64,000 nucleotides of DNA from Bryobacterales bacterium (GCA_020854055.1 JADZGD010000017.1:1-64000); one strand, 5' to 3'; positions 54,242 through 63,258 are shown, counted from the stretch's first letter. A program made the numbers and translations. Notes: generated by a model from the sequence alone, not told the origin.

Positions 54242-55422
54242 CGGTCCAGGCGCAGCAGGACGACGCCGTGCGGCTCCACGGCCGCTGAATATCCGTCTTC
54301 CATGCGCCCCAGGTTCTTGTGCTTCCAGACGTCGCGCACCCGCGGCGTGTATGGCAACTCCAGAGATTCCCACGAGACCTTTACCACCGCCGTATCCTCA
54401 CCGCGGTTGAAGAGTCCCACGGCGTAGCTGTAAGTGGACAGCGGACGCGCCCATACCTCGCGGTTCTGCCACCGGTCGATCTTTCTCCCGGCGCGTCCCG
54501 CGGCATCCTGGTGGATGGCGATCACTTCCGGCTCGGCGATAATTTCCCGCACCCCGGCGGGCAGGCTGCGCACATCGTCGCCGAGCAGGATGGGAGACGC
54601 CATCAGCGCGCGCAGGCTCATCCCGGCGCGGCACTCCTTCAAACTGAGCCCGGCGGCGCACTGCATCGTGTCCAACTCATTCCAGTGTCCCGGAGCCGAT
54701 GCCCGGTCGAGCCCGATCGGTAGATCGAATTCCGCGCTAAGCGCCGTCCAGGATCCGTCCAGTTCGGGTCCCACCCGCCAGCAGTTTGCGCCCGAGGATG
54801 CCGCCCACAGTTCGGGATTGCGCACCCCGCGCGGCGTCAGGCTGAAGAGAAATGGTCTCCCGGTGGCGTGCAGTGCCTCGGCCATCTTCCTCGCGCCGGC
54901 GCTTACCTGCTTTGCAGACTGCAACCTGCCCGAACACCACTCGTAGCGCAGATAATCCACCCCCCAGGCCGCAAATTGACGCGCGTCGTTGTCCTCATGT
55001 CCGGCACTGCCTTCGGCGCTGCCGCAAGCCGTGTCCTCTCCGGAGGCCGCCAGCCCGAATCCGAGCCCCAGCCGGTGCAGATACTCTCCGACTGCCTTGA
55101 GATCTTCAAATCCCGCCTTGCCAGTCAGGTTGCCTTGAGGGTTCCGGCGGCCCTGCCATCCGGCGTCCACCAGAACGTAGCGATAGCCGGCATCGCGGAG
55201 GCCGGTGTTAACCAGCGCGTCGCCGATCTGGCGCACCGCGGCGGCATCGATCCTTGAGCCGAAGTGCTTACCGCTGGCCCATCCCATCGGCGGGGTCGCT
55301 GCCAGTCCATTGGCCGGGAGCGGGATAGCCGCCGGTTCGCCAGCGGACGAGTCTGACGAGAAAATGAAGGGGCCACACGCAAGCAATCCCGCAAGAAGCG
55401 CCCGAGCACCTGAACTCCGCAA
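54238..55422 (-). CDS. GH27-like protein, exported, catalytic Asp replaced by Glu
   Basis: 394 residues from a TTG at 55422, chosen because GGGAGG sits 6 nt upstream and a signal peptide (ARALLAGLLACGPFIFSSDSSAG) then starts the protein; a longer ATG frame to 55536 lacks a ribosome site. The TIM barrel is GH27-like: LAATPPMGWASGKHFG, YRYVLVDAGW, GLGFGLAASGEDTACG and a C-terminal beta domain. Against the GH27 consensus, Glu161 in YLRYEWC replaces the nucleophile Asp of KYDWC, Glu220 in RVGPELDGSW replaces the acid/base Asp, and Glu249 in HWNELDTM replaces the first Asp of NDPDM. It may be a pseudo-enzyme or use Glu chemistry. The acid/base alignment is by eye. Confidence 0.75.
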   Translation of the reverse strand: MRSSGARALLAGLLACGPFIFSSDSSAGEPAAIPLPANGLAATPPMGWASGKHFGSRIDAAAVRQIGDALVNTGLRDAGYRYVLVDAGWQGRRNPQGNLTGKAGFEDLKAVGEYLHRLGLGFGLAASGEDTACGSAEGSAGHEDNDARQFAAWGVDYLRYEWCSGRLQSAKQVSAGARKMAEALHATGRPFLFSLTPRGVRNPELWAASSGANCWRVGPELDGSWTALSAEFDLPIGLDRASAPGHWNELDTMQCAAGLSLKECRAGMSLRALMASPILLGDDVRSLPAGVREIIAEPEVIAIHQDAAGRAGRKIDRWQNREVWARPLSTYSYAVGLFNRGEDTAVVKVSWESLELPYTPRVRDVWKHKNLGRMEDGYSAAVEPHGVVLLRLDR

Positions 55423-55547
55423 CCGTTTCCTCCCTGTAAATGCTATTTTTATCCGACGTTCTCCGGCCCGCAACCCGTTACATTCGCGTTGGATAAACCG
55501 GGTTAGCCGGTTCGTGGCGTGCTGTTTGGCATACAATCGGAGATCAA

Positions 55548-57191
55548 ATGCGGAACATCGCCAGATTCAAGGTTGGTGCGATTCGGGTGGCCGGCCTGGC
55601 CATTCTGGCCTGGGCGGTCTACATGGTAGCGGATCCGGCGCCGGACGCCACTCTCGAAGTGCAAATCGTGGACCAGTCCTCTGGCCAACCGGTGCCGGCC
55701 ATGGTCTGCCTTACGTCGCTCGCCGACGGACTGTGGCGTACGCCCCCCGACGGGCATGTCTCCCCGCCCTATTCCACCACCCGTGACTTCTATGACCCCA
55801 AGCCGTGGAAACCGGGGGAAATCGGCCCCGTGCGCGTTACCAACGGCGAGTACCACAACAATGAAATCCGTTCGACCAGCTTTCAGGGAGGACCAGCGAC
55901 TCCGTTCTGGAAAGAGCCGGCCGCCTACTTCGTCTCCCGTCCATTTCGCATCAGGCTCGTTCCGGGAAAGTGGCGCTTGGCGGTGGCTCGCGGCATCGAG
56001 TTCCTGCCGGTTTTTGAAGAGTTCACCCTGGCGCCCGGCGAGACGCGGAACCGCAAGGTTGTCATGAAGCGCTGGGTGGATATGCCATCCAAGGGCTGGT
56101 ATTCCGGCGACGGACACGTTCATTTCCCTCGCCTCACTCCGGAACAGGATGAATTTCTGCTGACCTGGGCCCACGCCGAAGATGTGCACGTGGTAAACGT
56201 TCTTCGGATGGGTGACGCCCGGGCCACTTACTTCGAACAAAAGGGTTACGGCAAGGACTTTCGTAAACAGAGCGGTGATTACGTTCTGGTCACCGGCCAG
56301 GAGGATCCGCGCGACCGCCTCGGCCACACCATCGCCTGGAACATCACCGCTCCCATTCGTGACACCTCACGCTACCTCGTCTATGACACGATGTTCGACG
56401 GCGCGCACGCGCAGGGAGCGCTCACCGGCTGGGCTCACGTTTCCTGGGATTCACCCGGGATGCCGATCGACTTGATTCGCAATAAGGTCGATTTTTGTGA
56501 GATCCTTCAATTCCGCCGCCTGGGCCTGGATCCGTATTACCGGTTTCTGAACCTGGACCGGCGACTGGCCGCCGCAGCCGGGTCCGACCTGCCTTGGGGC
56601 AACAGCATGGGCGAAGTCCGTATGTATGCCTACACCGGCCGGACGTTCTCCGCCGACGCCTGGTTCGATGCGGTGAAGCGTGGCCGCACGTTTGTCAGCA
56701 ACGGCCCGATGCTCGAGTTCACCGTGAACGGAGAGATGCCCGGCGCTCAACTGGAACCGCGGAAAAACGGACCGCTGCGTATTCGCGCGCGCGCCTGGGC
56801 GCCCGAGGCTACTGGCACTCCACAGCGCCTGGAGGTCGTCTCTAACGGAGCGGTGATCCGTTCGGTTGAGGCCAAGCGTGCCGGAGAGCGGCAGTTGCGC
56901 CTGGATTTCACCACACGCGCCGACTCCAGCCAGTGGATCGCCGCCCGTGTCACTACCACCACCGAGGGCCTGGCTCATTCATCGCCCGTATTCGTTCTTC
57001 CCGGGGGGCAGCACTTCTGGAACCGCCCGGATTTACCGGCCGCCGTCGAGCGGCAGTTGAAGACGCTCGATAACCTGGAGACCAAACTCGCTGCCATGAA
57101 TGACCGCTCTCCGATTGGCGAGCTTGCCATTGTGCGTGAGCGAATCGGCGCGGCCAGAGAGGCCTACCGCCGCCTGCTCCAAGAGCGCTGA
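55548..57191 (+). CDS. CehA/McbA-family metallohydrolase, membrane-anchored
   Basis: 547 residues. Residues 1-28 (VGAIRVAGLAILAWAVYMV) act as signal or membrane anchor. A beta-sandwich N-terminal part (about 35-175) is followed by a PHP-like metal-binding domain beginning KGWYSGDGHVHFPRLT, whose HxH and preceding Asp are typical metal ligands, with YVLVTGQEDPRDRLGHTIAWN. CehA/McbA enzymes cut carbamates or phosphate esters; here a glycan-related ester is equally plausible. The ATG has GGAG 6 nt upstream and TACAAT (55532-55537) 10 nt upstream, so the 5' leader is very short. A PfkB gene follows after 17 nt. Confidence 0.8.
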   Translation: MRNIARFKVGAIRVAGLAILAWAVYMVADPAPDATLEVQIVDQSSGQPVPAMVCLTSLADGLWRTPPDGHVSPPYSTTRDFYDPKPWKPGEIGPVRVTNGEYHNNEIRSTSFQGGPATPFWKEPAAYFVSRPFRIRLVPGKWRLAVARGIEFLPVFEEFTLAPGETRNRKVVMKRWVDMPSKGWYSGDGHVHFPRLTPEQDEFLLTWAHAEDVHVVNVLRMGDARATYFEQKGYGKDFRKQSGDYVLVTGQEDPRDRLGHTIAWNITAPIRDTSRYLVYDTMFDGAHAQGALTGWAHVSWDSPGMPIDLIRNKVDFCEILQFRRLGLDPYYRFLNLDRRLAAAAGSDLPWGNSMGEVRMYAYTGRTFSADAWFDAVKRGRTFVSNGPMLEFTVNGEMPGAQLEPRKNGPLRIRARAWAPEATGTPQRLEVVSNGAVIRSVEAKRAGERQLRLDFTTRADSSQWIAARVTTTTEGLAHSSPVFVLPGGQHFWNRPDLPAAVERQLKTLDNLETKLAAMNDRSPIGELAIVRERIGAAREAYRRLLQER

Positions 57192-57208
57192 AAAGGGGGA
57201 TCGACTGC

Positions 57209-58126
57209 ATGCTATCACCGGCTGGTACGAGCGAGCTTCGGATCGTGGCGGTTGGCGAGATCCTCTGGGATCTGCTCCCAACGGGCCGCTATCTGGGCGG
57301 CGCGCCGTTCAACTTCACCGTGCACGCGGTGCGGTTGGGTCACCGCGCGAAACTGGTCAGCGCGGTGGGCGACGATGAACCCGGACGCGCGGCCGTGAAC
57401 GAGATGCGCGCGTTAGGCGCCGCCGTCGAATGGATCTCGACCATGCCGGGGCTAAAGACCGGAACGGTGACCGTTACGGTGACCGAGAAAGGCGAACCGG
57501 TTTACACGATTCACCATCCGGCCGCCTACGACTGCATCCGGTTCGAAATCGAAAAACAATCGACGCTGGTAATGTTTCAGCCACACTGGGTCTACTTCGG
57601 CACGCTGCAGCCGCACTCGGACCTGGATGGACCTGGCGCGACATTGCGGCATATTCTGCGGGCAGCCCCCAGCGCCCTGCGCTTTTACGATGTCAATCTG
57701 CGGCCGGATTCCTGGGACGGTCCGCTGGTACTGCAGTTGCTCGAACTGGCGGATGTAGTGAAACTGAATATCGACGAGATGGGTGTACTTGCCGGGTTGG
57801 CAGGCCTCCCCGGCAAATCGGTCGAATCGTTTTGCCGTGACTGCGCCAGGCGATTTTCGTTGCAGGCGATTTGCGTCACACGCGGCGAAGCAGGGTGCTC
57901 CGTGTTGGTTGGAGAGCGGTACACCGAAGCGCCGGGATTTAGCGTCAAAGTGGCGGATACGGTGGGAGCCGGCGATGCCTTTGCCGCTGCCTTCCTGCAT
58001 GGCTTCGCCGGTGGGTGGCCCGCTGAACGGATCGCCGAGTTCGCCAATCGCGCCGGCGCGCTGGTTGCGTCGCGTCCCGGTGGAACGCCCCGCTGGACCG
58101 TGGAGGACGCACTGGCGCTTCCATGA
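57209..58126 (+). CDS. PfkB-family carbohydrate kinase, fructokinase-like
   Basis: 305 residues. Signature 1 is VAVGEILWDLLP...YLGGAPFNFTVHAVRLG; signature 2 is VADTVGAGDAFAAAFL with the catalytic Asp256 and anion hole. The first motif (GGAPFN, with FNxA-type spacing) matches bacterial fructokinases and ribokinases. It phosphorylates a sugar with ATP in the cytoplasm. GGGGGA precedes the ATG, 17 nt after the metallohydrolase stop, so both are probably one transcript with the following Gfo/Idh gene. Confidence 0.9.
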   Translation: MLSPAGTSELRIVAVGEILWDLLPTGRYLGGAPFNFTVHAVRLGHRAKLVSAVGDDEPGRAAVNEMRALGAAVEWISTMPGLKTGTVTVTVTEKGEPVYTIHHPAAYDCIRFEIEKQSTLVMFQPHWVYFGTLQPHSDLDGPGATLRHILRAAPSALRFYDVNLRPDSWDGPLVLQLLELADVVKLNIDEMGVLAGLAGLPGKSVESFCRDCARRFSLQAICVTRGEAGCSVLVGERYTEAPGFSVKVADTVGAGDAFAAAFLHGFAGGWPAERIAEFANRAGALVASRPGGTPRWTVEDALALP

Positions 58127-58156
58127 TTGGCATAATGTAGCTATCCGGCAGATACC

Positions 58157-59488
58157 ATGGAACATCCCCTACACACCAACCGCCGCGCATTCCTGCGCCG
58201 CGTGAGCACCGGCGCCATCGCCGCTCCCGCCTTCATTCGGAATCTGATTTCAGCGCCCCCCAGCGGAACGGCGCGCCTGGCCAGTTTCGGCGCCGGCGGC
58301 ATGGCGTTTGTCACCCTGCGCATGATTGCCGCTCACCCCAAGGTAAAACTGGTGACCGTTGCCGAGGTGGACTCGGCGCAATTGACGCAACTGAAGGGTA
58401 AGTTCGACGATGCCAAGGTCTACAAAGACTGGCGGCGGATGTTGGACAAAGAACACAAGAACATCGACATGGTGTGCGTCGGCACGCCGGACCACATGCA
58501 CGCGCCCATGGGTATGAGCGCCATGCACCGCGGGCTGCCCGTGTACGGGCAGAAGCCGCTGGCGCACGATATTTTCGAGGTACGCCGCCTCACCCAGACG
58601 GCGGCGAAGAAGAATCTGGTCACCCAGATGGGCATCCAGATCCACTCGCGGAAAGAGTACAAACAGGCCGTCTCTTTAGTTCACGCGGGCGCCATCGGCA
58701 AGATCAAGGAGGTCCACTCCTGGAGCGAGAAGGACTGGGGCGACATGGATCCGCTGCCGGACCGTTCCGATCCGATTCCCGAAACGCTGGATTGGGACCT
58801 GTGGATCGGCGTCTGCACGCCGCGTCCCTATCTGAAGGGGTATTACCACCCGGTGAACTGGCGCAAGCGCCTCGATTTCGGCACCGCCACCTTCGGTGAC
58901 ATGGGTTGCCATATCTTCGATCCCGTCTTCGGCGCGCTTCAGTTGACGGCGCCGGTTTCGGTCCGTTCCGAAGGAGCATCGCCCAACCAGTGGAACTGGC
59001 CCGTCAATACGATCATTCGCTACGTCTTTCCCGGAACGCAGTACACGGAATCGAAGACCGTGCCGGTCAGTTGGTACGACGGCGTGGAACGGCCCTCGGC
59101 CGGGATTCAGGCGCTGGTTGGACCCAATCCAATCCCCGGCCAGGGCTCCATCTTCATTGGAACCAAGGGTGTCATGCTGCTGCCGCACATCGGCGCTCCG
59201 CAATTATTTCCCGAGAGCCAGTACAAGGATTTTCCGCTGCCACAGGAAGAATCGGTGAACCACTATGAGCAATTCGTGGAAGCCGTTCTTGGCAACGGGC
59301 AGACCTCGGCTCCGTTCAGCTATTCCGGCCCGTTGACCGAAAGTGTGCTGCTGGGGCCCATCGCCACGCGCTTTCACGAGACCACACTCGAATGGAACGC
59401 CCGCAAACTCAAATTCAACAACTCGCCGGAAGCGTCCCGTTTTGTACGCCGGAAATACCGGCACGGCTGGAAGGTGAAGGGCCTTTGA
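58157..59488 (+). CDS. Gfo/Idh/MocA oxidoreductase, Tat-exported, QKP variant
   Basis: 443 residues. The N-terminus NRRAFLRRVSTGAIAAPAFIRNL is a twin-arginine signal. Rossmann part LASFGAGGMAFVTLRMI deviates from GxGxxG. The catalytic EKP is QKP here (VYGQKPLAHDIFE). C-terminal domain: WDLWIGVCTPRPYLKGYYHPVNWRKRLDFGTATFGDMGCHI, common to the sugar-dehydrogenase branch of this family in planctomycete and acidobacterial genomes. It ends 6 bp from the convergent Gfo/Idh gene. The AT-rich CATAAT near 58131-58136 may be its -10 box, 20 nt upstream. Confidence 0.9.
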   Translation: MEHPLHTNRRAFLRRVSTGAIAAPAFIRNLISAPPSGTARLASFGAGGMAFVTLRMIAAHPKVKLVTVAEVDSAQLTQLKGKFDDAKVYKDWRRMLDKEHKNIDMVCVGTPDHMHAPMGMSAMHRGLPVYGQKPLAHDIFEVRRLTQTAAKKNLVTQMGIQIHSRKEYKQAVSLVHAGAIGKIKEVHSWSEKDWGDMDPLPDRSDPIPETLDWDLWIGVCTPRPYLKGYYHPVNWRKRLDFGTATFGDMGCHIFDPVFGALQLTAPVSVRSEGASPNQWNWPVNTIIRYVFPGTQYTESKTVPVSWYDGVERPSAGIQALVGPNPIPGQGSIFIGTKGVMLLPHIGAPQLFPESQYKDFPLPQEESVNHYEQFVEAVLGNGQTSAPFSYSGPLTESVLLGPIATRFHETTLEWNARKLKFNNSPEASRFVRRKYRHGWKVKGL

Positions 59489-59494
59489 GGCCCT

Positions 59495-60931
59495 TCAGAC
59501 GCGAGATGGCGGCTCGTACCACGCGCTGCCGCAAATCTCCTTGAGATCCCAGCCTTTACGGTAGTTTCGGTAAAGATACTGGTTCGCTTCGCGGCAGTTG
59601 GTGATGCGGAACGCCAGCGGGTCCCATTCGATGCGGTGTCCTACGCGCAGCGCAACGTTACCGAGTTGGTATGCCTCGGTAAACGGTCCCGCGTAGCCGA
59701 AGTGGCAGGGCGCTTGTTTGCCGTTCTTGATGGCACGCGCGAAATCGACGTGAACTTCTTCCCTGTCCCACTCGCGCTGGGGTGGCGCCGGCGGTTCCTC
59801 GGTACTCTGGCCGATATAAGGCCCGAGCCCGGCCGGATAACTGCCCTTTGTGCCGATCCAGGCAAAATTGCCGATACCGTGACGAGCGGGTTTTGCGCCT
59901 GGTGGCGGAGGCGGCTCCACTCTCGATTTGGGCATGATCGATTCGGGCAGCAGTTGATTGCCGTCGTACCAGTGGATCGAGAACGGCGGATGCTCGCCCC
60001 GTGAGAAGTCGAATCGTATCGTCGACCGGCTGGGATACATTTCCTTGTGCATCCCGGAGGTTTCAAGCACCTCAACGGCCGCCGGCGCGCCGAGATCGAG
60101 CGCCATGAACACGACATTCATGATATGTGGAGCGATGTCGCCCATCGCGCCGCTGCCGAAGTCCACCCATCCACGCCAGGTCAGCGGATGATAGACCGTG
60201 GGACCCGAACGGAACTGGTTCTTGTTCGCCGGATCGTAAACCGGGTGGCCCTGCGGCCACTTGTTGACAAAAGGCCGGACAGGAGCGGTTCCCAGCCATA
60301 GATCCCAATTGAATTCCGAGGGGATCGGGTCCGAACCCGCGGGGCGATCGTAGCCCTGCGGCCAGATGGGCCGGTCCGTTGCCATGTAGACATCCGTGAT
60401 CTCGCCAATCGAGCCTGACTGGATACGCTCCACCGAGCGCAGCGTGGAAGGTTCGGCGCTGGTTTGAGTGCCCATCTGCGTCACTACCTTCGTTTCCGCC
60501 GCTACGCGCGCCATGATGCGCGCCTCCTGCACGGACTGGCACAGCGGCTTCTGACAATAAACGTGCAGGCCATGCTTCATCGCCCAGATGCTGATATAGG
60601 CGTGGCTGTGGTCAGGAACGGCCACGACAACCGCGTCGAGTTTCTCCTTCTCGATCATCTTGCGGAAGTCCGTGTACCGGCGCGCTTTCGGATAGGGAGC
60701 GGCGCGCTCGTCCAGCACCCTGGTATCGACGTCGCACACCGCGGCGATATTCTCGCCAAGCGAATTGAACGTCCGCGCGTTTACGCGGCCAATTCCGGCG
60801 ATTCCGATAATACCGATATTGAGCTTTTCGTTGGCTGTGTAGCCGCGCGCCAGTCCTGCGGGCAGGATCATGAAGCTCCCAGCGGTCTTCAGCGCCTGAC
60901 GCCGCGTGATTGCTATCGAGTGTTTATTCAA
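59495..60931 (-). CDS. Gfo/Idh/MocA oxidoreductase, Tat-exported, QKP variant
   Basis: 478 residues from a TTG at 60931, chosen over an upstream ATG at 61039 because GGGGAG lies 6 nt before it and the Tat signal (ITRRQALKTAGSFMILPAGLARG) then starts cleanly. Rossmann motif IGIIGIAGIGR, QKP in place of EKP (VYCQKPLCQSVQEARI) and a C-terminal domain with WDLWLGTAPVRPFVNKW and WVDFGSGAMGDIAPHIMN. Like its neighbour at 58157, it is a likely periplasmic sugar oxidoreductase. The two are convergent, so are not one operon. Confidence 0.88.
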   Translation of the reverse strand: MNKHSIAITRRQALKTAGSFMILPAGLARGYTANEKLNIGIIGIAGIGRVNARTFNSLGENIAAVCDVDTRVLDERAAPYPKARRYTDFRKMIEKEKLDAVVVAVPDHSHAYISIWAMKHGLHVYCQKPLCQSVQEARIMARVAAETKVVTQMGTQTSAEPSTLRSVERIQSGSIGEITDVYMATDRPIWPQGYDRPAGSDPIPSEFNWDLWLGTAPVRPFVNKWPQGHPVYDPANKNQFRSGPTVYHPLTWRGWVDFGSGAMGDIAPHIMNVVFMALDLGAPAAVEVLETSGMHKEMYPSRSTIRFDFSRGEHPPFSIHWYDGNQLLPESIMPKSRVEPPPPPGAKPARHGIGNFAWIGTKGSYPAGLGPYIGQSTEEPPAPPQREWDREEVHVDFARAIKNGKQAPCHFGYAGPFTEAYQLGNVALRVGHRIEWDPLAFRITNCREANQYLYRNYRKGWDLKEICGSAWYEPPSRV

Positions 60932-61008
60932 GAGAATCTCCCCGCCGGCTCGAAAACCGGCACTCGGGAATCGTATCACAGCATTGATCCCCGTGCCGCC
61001 GCTTCTGC

Positions 61009-61014
61009 TACGAT
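61009..61014 (+). promoter_or_regulatory. Candidate -10 box of a leaderless mRNA
   Basis: TACGAT ends 7 nt before the ATG at 61022. The spacer ACGCCGC matches the one before the cupin gene at 14761 almost exactly, and no ribosome site is present. Confidence 0.4.
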
Positions 61015-61021
61015 ACGCCGC

Positions 61022-62842
61022 ATGGCCTGCCTCTCGCATTACCGGCTCTTACTGGCGCTTGCGCCGTGCGGATTGATTGCTGCTGGGTCCGGCTTTGTCT
61101 CGCCGTTTCTGAAGCTGGAACTTTCGGCCGATCAGCCGGCCTTCACCAGCTTCGCCATCGATTCGCTGGGCAGCAATGCAAAGAAGCTGGCCGTCAATCT
61201 AATTCATCCGCCGCTTCCGGCAGCGGAATCCTATGTGCTCTCCACGCGCGGCCCGGCCTGGGAGTATCGCCGGACCGGCGCGGCCGCTGGTTCACCCGCC
61301 GCCTGGGCGTTCAAGTTTGCTCCTCGTGGCGCTTCGCTCCGTTCCGCTTCGAGCGCGCCTCCCTTTGTGTTGCGATTCAACAACGTCATCTGCCACGCCA
61401 CTCTGCTTGGCCACATGAATGACGATGGAAGCGTCCAATTGCCGGCTCTGCTCCACATGCCTGATTTCGGCACGCTGCGCATTTCGGCCGAGGCCGGCAC
61501 CAAGGTGTCGCTTGGATACGATGCCAGTCGCGGCCGCGGTGGGGACTTTGTCAAGATCGAGTTCCCGGCAGGGCATCGCTATCGCTGGGATGTGGTCGCC
61601 ATTTACCCCGGCCCGCCAGCGCTGGCGGCGGACCGCCGTTTCGACGCCTACCGCCGGAATTACATCACCGCGCTGCAGTTGAACCCCCGTTACCGTTCGC
61701 TCGCCAATCACTCGGCCAGCGACCCGGCCGCGCTGACCTTTTTCCAATACTCATTGATCGCCCGCTACTCGCCGCCGCTTGCCGATGGGCTGAGCGCCAT
61801 GGATCTGGTTCGCTTTACGCTGGACCGCCACCTGGCTGGCTTTGTCAGCTATGGCATGAAGGGTTATCGGGGTGTCGACCCAGTCACGGAGCACTACCCC
61901 TATGACAGCCTGGATACCTATCCGTCGCTGCTCTGCACGGCCGCTGACTACGTGGAGGCTACACGCAACCGAGCCTGGCTCATCAGCAATTATGCGGGCC
62001 TGCGCGGATGGGCCGCGAAGATGCTCGCTTTCGATACCGATCATGACGGCCTGCTGGAATTTCCGCTGAGCGGAAATGCCGGAAGCTGGGCCAAACCCAT
62101 GCACTGCCGCCCGGCCAATTGGTGGGATTGCATCGGCTACGGCCACAAGGATGCTTATTCAAACGCCCTCGCATACCGCGCGCTGCTCGGCCTGGTGCGG
62201 ATGGCGCAGATGGCCGGCAAGCCGGCCGACGCAACGGCTTACCGCAAGCGGGCGGAAATGCTGAAGGCTGTGTACGCCCGTACATTCTACAATCCGGCCA
62301 CAGGCGTTTTGGCGGGCTGGATCAGCGCCGATGGCAAGATACACGACTACTACTTCACATCCGTCAATGGACTGGCGATCGCCTCAGGCCTGGTGCCCGA
62401 TGAGCAGGCTAACCGCATTATGGACCGCATGCTGGCAAAGATGAAGCAAGTGGGTTTTACACGCTTTGACCTCGGCCTGCCGGGCAACCTTCTCCCTGTT
62501 CGGAAAGAAGATTACGTGGAAGCATCACACCGCTTTGGAGGCCCGTCGCTGGCAGACGGTTCGGATGGCTTTCAGATCTATGAAAACGGCGGCGCCACGG
62601 CCTGCCACGTTTATTGGACCATCCAGGCGCTCTACAATCTTCGACGGCGCGCCGACGCGGAGCAGATGCTATTTCCGTTGTTGCAGGCCTTTGAGGACGG
62701 CCGCTTCCAGGGTCGCGCCGCCGATGGCATCAATACCAACGACTGGAAAGCATGGGACGGCACGCCGCACGGCTATGAAGGCATTCTGGTGGACAACTAC
62801 CTGGCGCTGCTTGCGGTGTACACCGGCCATCTGAAAAAGTAA
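61022..62842 (+). CDS. Exported six-hairpin glycosidase, GH63/GH78-like
   Basis: 606 residues from ATG 61022; a longer frame back to 60464 lies inside the opposite gene and is rejected. A short signal peptide (LLLALAPCGLIAAG) leads to an N-terminal beta domain (to about 220) and an alpha/alpha six-barrel: YPYDSLDTYPSLL, HDGLLEFPLSGN, GYGHKDAYSNALAYRALL, HDYYFTSVNGLAIASGL and a final PHGYEGILVDNYLALL. This pattern is shared by GH63 glucosidases, GH78 rhamnosidases and GH15-like enzymes; specificity cannot be told. It is followed by intergenic DNA and the IS remnant. Confidence 0.7.
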   Translation: MACLSHYRLLLALAPCGLIAAGSGFVSPFLKLELSADQPAFTSFAIDSLGSNAKKLAVNLIHPPLPAAESYVLSTRGPAWEYRRTGAAAGSPAAWAFKFAPRGASLRSASSAPPFVLRFNNVICHATLLGHMNDDGSVQLPALLHMPDFGTLRISAEAGTKVSLGYDASRGRGGDFVKIEFPAGHRYRWDVVAIYPGPPALAADRRFDAYRRNYITALQLNPRYRSLANHSASDPAALTFFQYSLIARYSPPLADGLSAMDLVRFTLDRHLAGFVSYGMKGYRGVDPVTEHYPYDSLDTYPSLLCTAADYVEATRNRAWLISNYAGLRGWAAKMLAFDTDHDGLLEFPLSGNAGSWAKPMHCRPANWWDCIGYGHKDAYSNALAYRALLGLVRMAQMAGKPADATAYRKRAEMLKAVYARTFYNPATGVLAGWISADGKIHDYYFTSVNGLAIASGLVPDEQANRIMDRMLAKMKQVGFTRFDLGLPGNLLPVRKEDYVEASHRFGGPSLADGSDGFQIYENGGATACHVYWTIQALYNLRRRADAEQMLFPLLQAFEDGRFQGRAADGINTNDWKAWDGTPHGYEGILVDNYLALLAVYTGHLKK

Positions 62843-62897
62843 CCGGCTTGTGACCGAGCCCCCCGGCAAAGGAAAACTCTACTAAGCTCTAGCAGAG

Positions 62898-62917
62898 AAG
62901 ACGTACCCCTACGTCTT
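62898..62917. repeat. Perfect 8-bp hairpin AAGACGTA-CCCC-TACGTCTT
   Basis: The arms AAGACGTA (62898-62905) and TACGTCTT (62910-62917) flank CCCC and lie about 55 nt after the glycosidase stop, next to a second imperfect hairpin (62877-62897, CTCTACTA/TAGCAGAG). They could form a bidirectional terminator or mark an insertion boundary. There is no long U-run on the plus strand. Confidence 0.45.
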
Positions 62918-62946
62918 TGCCTTCGACCAAACTACTGACGCGCTGA

Positions 62947-63258
62947 GACAAGAAAGGTCTTCTCTTAGTCCGTGCGTTCCTCCCGAAGGCCAAGGTCGCT
63001 GTCGAGGTCATCAAGGGGCACAAGACCACGGCCCGGATCGCACAAATGTTCGACGTCCACCCGACTCTGGTTGGCGGCTGGAAGAAGCAGGCGCTTGCCG
63101 GATTGCCTCAGGTCTTCGGCAACGGCCACGACCGCTTGCGGCAGCAGGCCGGCCACGAGAAGGACGAACTCTACAAGCAAATTGGCCAACTGAAACTGGA
63201 GTTGGACTTTCTCAAAAAAAGCCGGCCTCGTCACTTGAATTATGTCGTATATAGGTAG
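62947..63258 (+). pseudogene. IS3-family orfA remnant (transposase helix-turn-helix protein)
   Basis: The reading frame between a TGA at 62944 and the stop at 63258 encodes VIKGHKTTARIAQMFDVHPT, WKKQALAGLPQVF and a leucine-zipper-like QIGQLKLELDFLKK, the typical IS3 orfA. It has no usable start codon, and no orfB follows; the frame runs into RPRHLNYVVYR. So the element is decayed and truncated at both ends. Flanking inverted repeats or target duplications were not found. Confidence 0.75.
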
